Shown in pieces: positions 55,908 to 64,000 of a stretch of DNA of 64,000 nt. The position numbers were made by a program, and so were the translations under genes. The stretch's first letter is position 1, and each line of letters starts with the position of its first letter. Source of the DNA: Channallabes apus (lineage: Eukaryota; Chordata; Actinopteri; Siluriformes; Clariidae); assembly GCA_030522415.1 (NCBI GenBank), contig CM060108.1, positions 41,314,756-41,378,755 on the forward strand, in the 5' to 3' direction. Below the pieces are notes generated by a model. It was not told the DNA's origin. It did no database searches and saw only the letters and a program-made list of their open reading frames with translations.

Positions 55908-57584
55908 TAATTAAAACATTAAGGAGGCAAAAGTAAAATATAATATCTATAAATATACAGTTACAGTAAAATAAAAAAATATAAACATATAAAATGCAGA
56001 TAGTAAAAAGGATATACTATTATGTCTTTCATAATTAACGTGCTGTGTCGCGCCCGGTTTCTGAGAAATGGCCAGAGTGAGTTGTTTTACGGAAAGAAAG
56101 AAAACATTGAATTCCTACTTTTAGAATATAAGAATATAAAAATGATGATTTCATGCTATAGTAAGAAAGAGGGAGCCCTCAGCATCATTATAACACTAGG
56201 ATTTCTCTGTTACCCCTAAAAATAACCCAGCCAGAAGCTTAGGGTTTATAGAATGTTTTTCTATGACAGCTTGAGTAACCAGCTTGGATAGTGTTCATCG
56301 AAGTGCTTTAAAACAGCATTACGGATTAAAATTTTTTTCAATTTCGTGGAAGAATCAGGAAGATACCGTATTGATCAATCAATTTTCGCCGAAATTGAAA
56401 ATTTGATACACTTCACCCACACATTGCGCTCTATTGGCCATAGTGCAAAACTAACATGGACCATTACTGTAATACTCATCTCATATGACGGGTCACAAAT
56501 AATCAGGTTCAGGTTCTAGGTGGTACCACAGCAGCACGGCTTAACGTAGGGATGCATCATGTCATGTAATTACTGATCACTTTCCTAACCAGATATACAT
56601 GTGACTGAACTGTGATTCATTAGCCTTATTTATATTCACTGCTTAAATTCCCAGGAAGTTCTGGCACGTTCCGGGGAAAAACTGAAATCATTTAAAAACA
56701 GAAAGACTGTGAAAGAAAACATGAGAGAAGTTTGTTTATTAGACAGATTGACTGCAGGGATGGCTGCAGAAACATTGCAGGTTTGTAACACATTATACTG
56801 CAATAAAGGCTTTAGTAAGGCGTAATTACTCATCAGTGATAGATAATCAACTCCTAATTGATTTATAATCCAGGTTATGTTAGTAAACATCAAACAGAAT
56901 TGAGTTGTTTTACACATTTCAAAAGAAATGACAGTTTTAGCTTAAAAAAAAAAAACATTATTCCCTTGATTTATGTATTCGCTGGAATTTGGTTAAGAAG
57001 CAATTTCTTTCCGATATGATGAAGCACGTGTGAAGTTTGCCGAAACGCAGATTAATCAAATTCCTTCAGACATGATGAGGATGTTCTGAAGGTTAATCGA
57101 ATATAAGCTGAATTCATATTAATCACATTCATTAAACCATAATAGAGATTTACTGACCAGTAAAGAACTAAACACATCGCGCTGAATCTGATTCATTCCG
57201 ACATAATACAGATCTTCTCCAGCCCGTGTGGTGGAACAGCATTGTGTACAAACTCGGTCTCGGTGAGTAGAGCAACAGCTGGATGCCTGCTCACACACAG
57301 GGACGCTGCAGTGCCACATAACCGTTCCATGTGCTTTTGGAGCCATGTGGTCAGACTTTCCCCATCCTCCTCTATCTAACTAATTAATTCAAGTACAAAC
57401 CTCCCCCCCGAGGTAGCAATTAATGATAAACTTATTAAACACTAAACGCCCGGGAGGCCTGGATCTTATTTGAACCTCAGCGCCGCTGCTTGTGCCACTT
57501 ACTCAACTGTCACATCCAATGATTCAGGGAGACGTGAACAGAAAGGACTCTCAAATACAGAATGAGGTTGTCTGTGTGTACTGT

Positions 57585-57587
<3 letters not shown>
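55908..57587. other. Intergenic DNA, nothing recognised
   Basis: Includes an A-run near 56945. No supported gene. Confidence 0.45.

Positions 57588-57625
<38 letters not shown>
57588..57625. repeat. (GA)n microsatellite
   Basis: A pure GA run of 19 units. Confidence 0.96.
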
Positions 57626-57629
<4 letters not shown>

Positions 57630-58489
57630 TAACAGCATGATTATAACATTTGATGATATACATTAAACCATATTTAAAATAAAATGCAAAGCATGTCCTC
57701 TATATAATAGCACAAGACAAAGAAGACAATCAAGGAAAAGTACAGTATATACAGTATAAGCCAGGCAGCAGTGAGAGATGTTCAGCTTGGTCACTCACTC
57801 CACTGTTGAAAAAGATGAAGGAAATTCTTTAAAAAAACAGCTGTTGTTTACTCACATGTTGCAGATCAACACCTAAATTCCACCTCCACCTGCAAAGACG
57901 CCTACAGTAAAACCAGCGATAACACATGAATTTTCTGGCAGATGCTAAAAAAGTAAGTGGGAAGCCAGTGCCGATGGGAAAACTCAGAGAACTGCACCTG
58001 TTTTGATGAGAGCGGGTAGATATGATTACATTGTTTAACTACAACCTTCAAGTTGATCTTGACATCTTTAGCACCTGTTGGTAAAAATAGAGAAGAAAAA
58101 AAAGAAAACTTAAGAAGCTCTGAAACCATTAACCTTTTTTTTCCCCCCTTCTTCTCATTTCCCCCTAGGACGAGTGATATGGATATCACTGCACTGAAGT
58201 TTCCTGTATTAGTAACGTAAGAGCTGAATCTCAAGGTCTCTTGGACTTGAGGCCAGTCTTGAGATTTGTCTTGCATGTTTTCTGTATTGACTTGGACTTG
58301 TTCATTTTATTAACATTTGTTCTTGGTGCTGGTCTTGGCCCGAGAGTCTATGAAAACAGGGTTTGGGGTTGTCTTTTGGAATGTGGAATGTTCGAAGTTC
58401 AACAAAAAGTTGTGCCTCCTTCTACTATATGTGCAGTGCTTGCACTTGGAGTTGTTTTGACTTGACTAGTGTCTTACTGTAACTGTTCT
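57626..58489. other. Intergenic DNA, nothing recognised
   Basis: No gene recognised. Confidence 0.45.
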
Positions 58490-58738
58490 GTACAAAACAT
58501 TAAGCCCAGTATTGCGTAGGTTCTCCTTGTGCCACCTGGGCACTTCTTCACTATACAGTACCTCTGGTTTGTGCTGTAGTGTCTGGAACCAGGATGTTGA
58601 TGGTGGATCCTTTGGGTGCTGTGGGTTGTGGAGTGTGGCCTCCGTTGTCCAGCAGATCACATGGCTCCTTGATCAGATTGGTATTTGTGGGGTTTGGAGG
58701 CTGGGTTGGTGGCACACCTTACATTCTTCTTGGCAGAA
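58490..58738 (-). mobile_element. Tc1-like fragment (same family as 47612-48103)
   Basis: TGCGTAGGTTCTCCTTGTGC, GTGTCTGGAACCAGGATGTT and GGGTGCTGTGGGTTGTGGAG match the antisense of the interior of the element at 47612-48103. It is only about 250 bp long and abuts a second Tc1-like family at 58740. Confidence 0.72.
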
Positions 58739-58739
58739 T

Positions 58740-60115
58740 TGTTTAAGCGTAACCAGGTTGAATGGGTCAGTGTGCAGCCCATTCCAGTTCTTTCCATTGA
58801 TGCTCTATTGGGTTCAGATCCAGACTCTGGCTGGGCCATAGCAGGACTTTCACAGAGTTGTTCTGTAGCCACGTCTGTGTTTTCTTGGCGTTATGCTTTG
58901 GATCATGGTCTTGTTGAACTGTAAATCTTCATCGCAGTCTGGAAACAGTTTTCACTCAGGATAGCTCTTAATCTTACTCCATCAATTTTAGGATTAAGAA
59001 GTGTCTGAATTTTTAAGTTTTCAGAAGAAGTAGAATTATTGCTTGATACGCTTAACAGCTGATGTTCATACAAGGAAATACCCCCCCCCCCTCCACACAC
59101 ACACACACACACGATGTCTGAGATCTCTGTTTACTGTCAGCAAAGAGAACATATTTAAGCACTTGACCAGGTGCCCCGTGCCATGTACATCCTGTACATC
59201 AAAAGAACAACTCGTTAACATGTCAGTCATATGTAGTCAGACCCAGACAGACACATGATGGGAAATGGATTTGCATTTTCCAGTTAAACGAAAGGGTTCC
59301 AGCAGACATGAGATGTACAGTATGTATACTTGTCTGGATATGGACTATGGGAATTGTTTCCACATAAGGAATCAGAAGGTGCCAAGAAGGGGTTGATGTA
59401 TGGGCATAGGATCCTTCTCCTTATATTATAAAAGCTTATAACACATTTTCCCTCTACACTAACTAATCTCTAACTAAACAAAGGTTTGACTGTAGGGATA
59501 AGGTGATGTGCAGTGCCCTGTTTCCTGATTCCAGATAGGTCAATCTTTGTGTCATCAGACAAGAGGATTTTGTTTCTCATGGTCTGAGAGTCCTTCAGGT
59601 CCTTTTAGGCAAACTCTCAGCTGGCTGTTATGTGACTTTTAGTGAGGGATGGTTTCTGTCTGGCCAATGTAACATTGACGTAGTCCTGCAGTGATGCTTG
59701 TCCTTCTGTAAGTCTCCCCTATGTCCACAAGGGAACTCATTTATAGTGACCCTTAGGTTCTTGGTTATCTCTTTCCATCGCAGCTTGCATGGTTTGGCTG
59801 AGCTTCTATTTGCGTAAGATGAAGGCTGCCGTGTTTTGTCCCAATCCTCACTTATGGGTCTACAGATAATTCTCTCAACTTAATGGCTTTGCTTTCACTC
59901 TGACATACACTGTTTACCTTGAGACCTTTTATAGACAGGTGTGTGACTTTCCTAATTAAGTTCAATAACCTTAATTAGTAGAAGCATCTCAAGGACCATC
60001 GATCGGAGTAGGAGCTCCATTGCAAGTGTCATAACAAACGGTTTGAGTACTTATGTAAATGGGATGTTCCAGTCTTTGCTTTTAATTAAAGTAAGAAAAA
60101 CTAAAAACAAAAAAA
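58740..60115 (-). pseudogene. Tc1-like transposase relic, interrupted
   Basis: The plus strand is antisense to a common fish Tc1 family: GGGTTCAGATCCAGACTCTG (58809, complement of the ESGSEPNRA-type motif near the last catalytic residue). Then, after a gap, CTCATGGTCTGAGAGTCCTT (59577) and CTTTTATAGACAGGTGTGTG (59928), which belongs to the 5' untranslated part. The sense 5' end is near 60115 and the 3' end near 58740. The section 59050-59470 does not match and includes poly-C and (AC)n, so it is an insertion or replaced sequence. Many stops and frameshifts; non-functional. Confidence 0.75.
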
Positions 60116-60599
60116 AAAGACCTGTTTCTTACTTGGTAAAGAAGGTACTTCTTTATATATTCCTAATACTGCATGTCGCACCTAAAAGCCTTAACTACTG
60201 CCGTGCTGAAGTCTGTATTTTCTTTTGGTGGGAATAGTCAGGTTATATAAATAGACATCTTTTGTAAAAGTGTCCAAGTGGGGCCGCTCAGGCAAAATGA
60301 CAGTTAAATAAATAATAAATCAAGCTACAACCCATAAATCACCACGCGAAGGATATGTTTCTTAAAGAAAACGTTCACAGGAGGTAACCTGGAGAATAAA
60401 TCATAGCCATACTCATGTGTTGTGCAAAAAAAAAACAGATCATCTAAATGACAGGTTGGAGTGGCGAGGTCAGTTTCAGGTTAGTGTGGGTGTGACAGTC
60501 TATGAACACTGAGCACATTGATGGATTGTAGAGATGGACCCTGTGTGTCTTCTCACGTGCCATTAAGGATAGGGCTGATGGTGTCCCTGGGGTCACACA
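60116..60599. other. Intergenic DNA, nothing recognised
   Basis: No gene recognised. Confidence 0.45.
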
Positions 60600-61320
60600 G
60601 ACACGGAGAACACATGGGCAAACCCGAATGCGAGCTTAATAGAGCACCTCTGATCGGCTGAACCGCGTTTCCATCAGTGCGCCCTTGGGTGACTGCTGTC
60701 GAAATGTTAATTAAAATGGGAAAATTATGAAGAGACTATTGGCTGTTTTGTTCCCTTTAAGCATGCCGTCGGTTGGGATTCATTAAGCAACTCTGGATCC
60801 ACATTCCTGGAATAAATTAGCATGTTGATGGCGATTCTTTACCGAAAGCCACACTACATGCGGCGGAGTTTTATTCCTGCCTGAAAATTTATCCCTAGGG
60901 CTGTAGAGACGGAATCAGTCGAGGCTTAATTTCATAGGGACGACGACTCGGATCGGCACAAGAAAGCTAATCAGCTCTGCCTCTCCGCTGTTTCTTTATG
61001 AATGTCTTCCCCGAGACAGGAAGCGCTGCTTTTTGCAAGGCTGGTGAATACGTTCCGGTGCTCATCTTCAAGCTGAAGCAATTTTTGGAACGAGCTCTGA
61101 AAGCCACTGGGGAGAATCTGGAATGAGTGAAGAACAGTAAAGGAGAGTCAAGGACATTGCCGATGCTCTCAACCGCCTCGGTTTAGCATTCTCCCTCATC
61201 ACTGACAGTGATTCCTCTATCTCCGCTGATCACCTGTGAAGTCTGTTTGCCAGACAGAGTGCTTCATAATCATACAGAGAGCGACTGCGGTCACCTCTAA
61301 AAGCTTATGTAAAGCATTAA
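60600..61320. other. Candidate conserved noncoding element
   Basis: A block of about 700 bp without simple repeats or transposon text, with balanced composition and homeodomain-like words (GTTAATTAAAATGGG near 60708, AATAAATTAGCATGTTGATG near 60812, AAGCTAATCAGCTCTGC near 60965). No long frame. Function not shown by sequence alone. Confidence 0.33.
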
Positions 61321-62882
61321 ACACTGCAGGGTGTGCTGTTTTAGAGGGGGAGAAAAAAGTGTGGTGTGATATATGTCCTGACCTATTATTATATAGTCCA
61401 AGATGAAGGAAAATATAAAGACTAGGAGATTAATCTTATGGAATATATATTTTTTTCTTTTGTTAAGATATTGCAATGACTAATGGCAATATATTATATA
61501 GTAGCGCTGGATATAATGTTATGTGTAAATAAACATAACATGGTTTTAAAATGTAAAAGCTACAATAAACTCAAAAATAAACACTCGGTACAACCGTGGT
61601 GAGCAGGAAAGCATCTCAGAAGATATCAAACCTTGAAGTTGAAAAGGTACAAAACAGAAATGACATCAAATTTCACTTTTGTCAGAAATGGAACAGTAAT
61701 GAGCCATCACATTGTGTCTATAAGTCCGTATCTAAGCAGTTTATTCTCAGTGCTGCAGCAGGCACAATCTGGAATGCAGGAAATACAATTATAAAAAAAA
61801 TAATTAATAAATAAATAAATAAACAAACATACAGTAACCTCACTGTAATGATTCCCTTTACATCCCTAATAAGACTCTGGATTTGCAGTTTTGCACAATA
61901 AACAGAGGCCACAATAAATATCATGTTAATATGCTGTGTAAAGATTTATCTTTATTAGACACAATCTGGACGAACAAATGAGTGTATGGATTTATCCATA
62001 TTTACATTGCAGTTCTGCTCGAGTCATTAAATAAGCCAAATAGAGTTTATTACAAATAAAATATCTCATTTAAATCCAAGAAACAGCAGGCTTTCAAATA
62101 AAGACATGAACATACAATATACAATGAACAACAACTTCAAGTGGAAGAAATGTAACTTGTAGATATTGCTGTACGTTTTGAACTGTCTCTGAGTAAGACC
62201 AATAAGACATTACATTCTTTTCATCACGATATAACTCGGTGCCTATGCTGAAGACATGACCATGACTTAAATATGTACATCTTCTCTAAAACCTGTTTCA
62301 ATTTCAATCCACTCCATTTGGTAGCACTGACCTTGACACAAGCCCTCAATTTTCTGCCTTACCTTTTATATACAGTAATGATACCAAGAACACTAGAAAG
62401 GTTATTACAAAAACACCTTTTCAACTCCATTATATGCTCTATTCATCTTCTTTTATGGTACCAGTGAATACCACTCTGCAGGTCCAGATCCAAGCTGTAA
62501 ATACGTAACCAGCCAACAATATAAGGACTGAATTGTATGTTTAAAGAAGCAAAAAAAGAGAGAGAGAGAGAGTTCAAGGGGTTCACTAGGTTAGTTAATT
62601 TCAGTCAATTATTTTGGAAATTAAATATTGCATATTCTAAGAAAGGTATGGTAAGAGCATACAGAGTGACTAAATGAGAAACCTAAGAAATGTGTTTTTG
62701 GAAAATGTAATCCTTCAGACTGGAACTTTTCTTGTATTTATGTCTCACTTCTGTCTTTGCATGTTTTTTGGATGGTCATTGATTGTCATATGCCTTGCTC
62801 CCACCCCCACTTCTTCTATTTATGGCTTTGTAATATATTTTATATGTTTAATTTGGTATTTCAGTTGTTTTAAAGGAGTATT
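61321..62882. other. Intergenic AT-rich DNA
   Basis: Contains short AAAT runs near 61798-61825 and a GA run at 62558-62570. No supported gene. Confidence 0.5.
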
Positions 62883-62995
62883 AATGGCTCAGGTAGTCGA
62901 GGATCTGGGTCGCAGATGACCCAGCTCTGCTACTGCCGGGTTGTTACTATTGGGCCTTGGGCAAGGCCCTTAACCTTATGGCCAAAATTACTTTT
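62883..62995 (+). repeat. SINE-like relic with 'GGGCAAGGCCCTTAACC' signature
   Basis: AATGGCTCAGGTAGTCGAGG is a degenerate tRNA-like head. CTGCTACTGCCGGGTTGTTA and TGGGCAAGGCCCTTAACCTT follow, as in a common fish SINE type. Related text is at 34205-34312. Confidence 0.55.
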
Positions 62996-63129
62996 CCATT
63001 GCCAGCCCCAAAGAGACAGGAGGATAGTTGGACGTTGAGCTTGCAACCCTCTCCACACATTACCCTGAACACCATGGAGGGAACAATATTTATTCCTCCC
63101 GTGGTAGTCAGGGTAATAATTGGCTTGGG

Positions 63130-63145
<16 letters not shown>

Positions 63146-63217
<72 letters not shown>
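63146..63217. repeat. (TA)n(CA)n microsatellite
   Basis: TA for about 55 bp, then CA for about 15 bp, directly left of the Tc1-like relic's 3' end. Confidence 0.96.
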
Positions 63218-63221
63218 TATT

Positions 63222-64000
63222 TTCACAAGCAAAACACGACTTAGTTCTTGGTGGAGAAACGCTTGTTGTCACCTACAGAGGTAAGAAGTTTATTTGCACA
63301 AATCTCAGGAGGAATTTTGGTCGACTCTTCTTTACAGATCTGCTCTAAATCCCTAAGGTTTCTTGTCTGTCGCTTGGCAACTCGAAGTTTCAGCTCCTAC
63401 CATGAATTTTCTATAGGATTAAGGTCTGGAGACTGGCTACTGTAGGCCACTCCATGACCTTAATGTGCTTGTTCTTGAGTCACCTCTTAAGGTGGCACAT
63501 TTTGGGTCATAGTCATTCTGGAAGACCCATTCACTACCCACGTTCTCATCTAAAATTTTACAATACATGGCCCCGTCCATTAACCCCTTGGCAAAGTTAG
63601 ACTGTACCTTAAGCAGAGAAACAGCCCCAAAGCATGATGTTTCCACCACTATGCTTGACTATAGGGTTATTCTTAGGGTCGTAGTCAGCATTTTTCAGTC
63701 TCCAAACACAACGAATCGAGTTGATGCCAATTTTGGTCTCATCTGACCCCAACACTTTCTTCCAATTCTATGTTAATTGCCAAACTTCAGATGGGCCTGC
63801 GCATGTGAGGGGGACCTTTCAATCCATACAGGCGTATTGCGTTACCAATGGTTTGGTGACTGTGGTCCCAACTGCCTTGAGATCATTCACAAGCTCCTCC
63901 AGTGTAGTTCTGGATTGATCCCTCAATTTTCTCCTTATGATCCTTACCCCATGAGGCGAAATCTTGCATGGAGCTCCAGACCAAGGATGACTGATGGTTA
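63222..64000 (-). pseudogene. Tc1-like transposase relic, runs off the right edge
   Basis: The minus strand reads inward from 64000. GGAGCTCCATGCAAGATTTC encodes the GAPCKIS-like linker. The central region follows, with GGTGGAAACATCATGCTTTG ([13 protein letters not shown] motif at about 63640). Next come TGGGTCTTCCAGAATGACTA (WVFQNDY-type motif at about 63520, here WVFQNDYDPK) and CAGACCTTAATCCTATAGAA at 63425 (PDLNPIE-type motif). The C-terminal coding part ends near 63240. A single 70-codon open stretch at 63437-63649 is all that remains in frame; stops and frameshifts abound. The DNA-binding N-terminus lies outside the window. Confidence 0.82.

Noticed and set aside
63437..63649. Small host gene on the minus strand
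   Set aside because: The peptide contains the WVFQNDY-type Tc1 transposase motif and sits within a longer decayed transposase.

Overview
This is a stretch of animal nuclear DNA, almost certainly from a teleost fish. It contains transposon families typical of fish (Tc1/mariner, an L2-type LINE, a Ty3 chromovirus, tRNA-headed SINEs), very dense microsatellites and no bacterial-style gene packing. The many Tc1-like relics and the 'TACAGTA'-rich background would suit a catfish-like genome, but that is a guess. I found no convincing host protein-coding gene, rRNA, functional tRNA or CRISPR array. Family names come from recognising protein motifs and repeat text; no database was searched.

Layout. 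Positions 1-6160 hold two decayed copies of one Ty3/gypsy chromovirus lying head to head. A minus-strand copy (gag, protease, start of RT) leaves the window at position 1. A plus-strand copy (gag, protease, RT, RNase H, integrase, chromodomain, 3' LTR) runs to about 6160. Both keep a GGGAAAC slippery heptamer at the gag-pol overlap. Positions 6160-23600 are intergenic, with Tc1-like relics (7563, 16705, 17890), a 660-bp TTCTA array, a CTCA minisatellite between duplicated flanks, a long AT-rich inverted repeat (14196-14694) and SINEs, one with a perfect 12-bp target duplication (21630-21987).

Positions 23961-34101 are the most structured part. Two copies of an inverted-repeat element with CACTGTAAAAAA ends (called 'E' here) lie in opposite orientation. 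Copy 1 has received a SINE fragment. Copy 2 has been split by a nearly complete L2 retrotransposon (27749-32920, minus) with an intact ORF1 (coiled coil plus SGNH esterase) and an ORF2 broken once. The L2 is flanked by a 10-bp repeat that looks like its target duplication, so the order of insertion can be read directly.

Positions 34105-64000 are again gene-free: AT-rich cryptic repeats, trinucleotide arrays, further SINE and Tc1-like relics (47612, 55360, 58490, 58740, 63222) and several low-repeat, higher-complexity blocks (38500-39720, 40250-40670, 41880-42330, 46400-46830, 49260-49740, 60600-61320) that look like candidate conserved noncoding DNA.

The only genes that would act together are those inside the transposons. 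Gag and Pol of the chromovirus would have made a particle, cDNA and integrase. L2 ORF1p and ORF2p would have formed an RNP for target-primed insertion. The SINEs would have borrowed a LINE reverse transcriptase, and the E elements and Tc1 derivatives would have needed a transposase supplied in trans.
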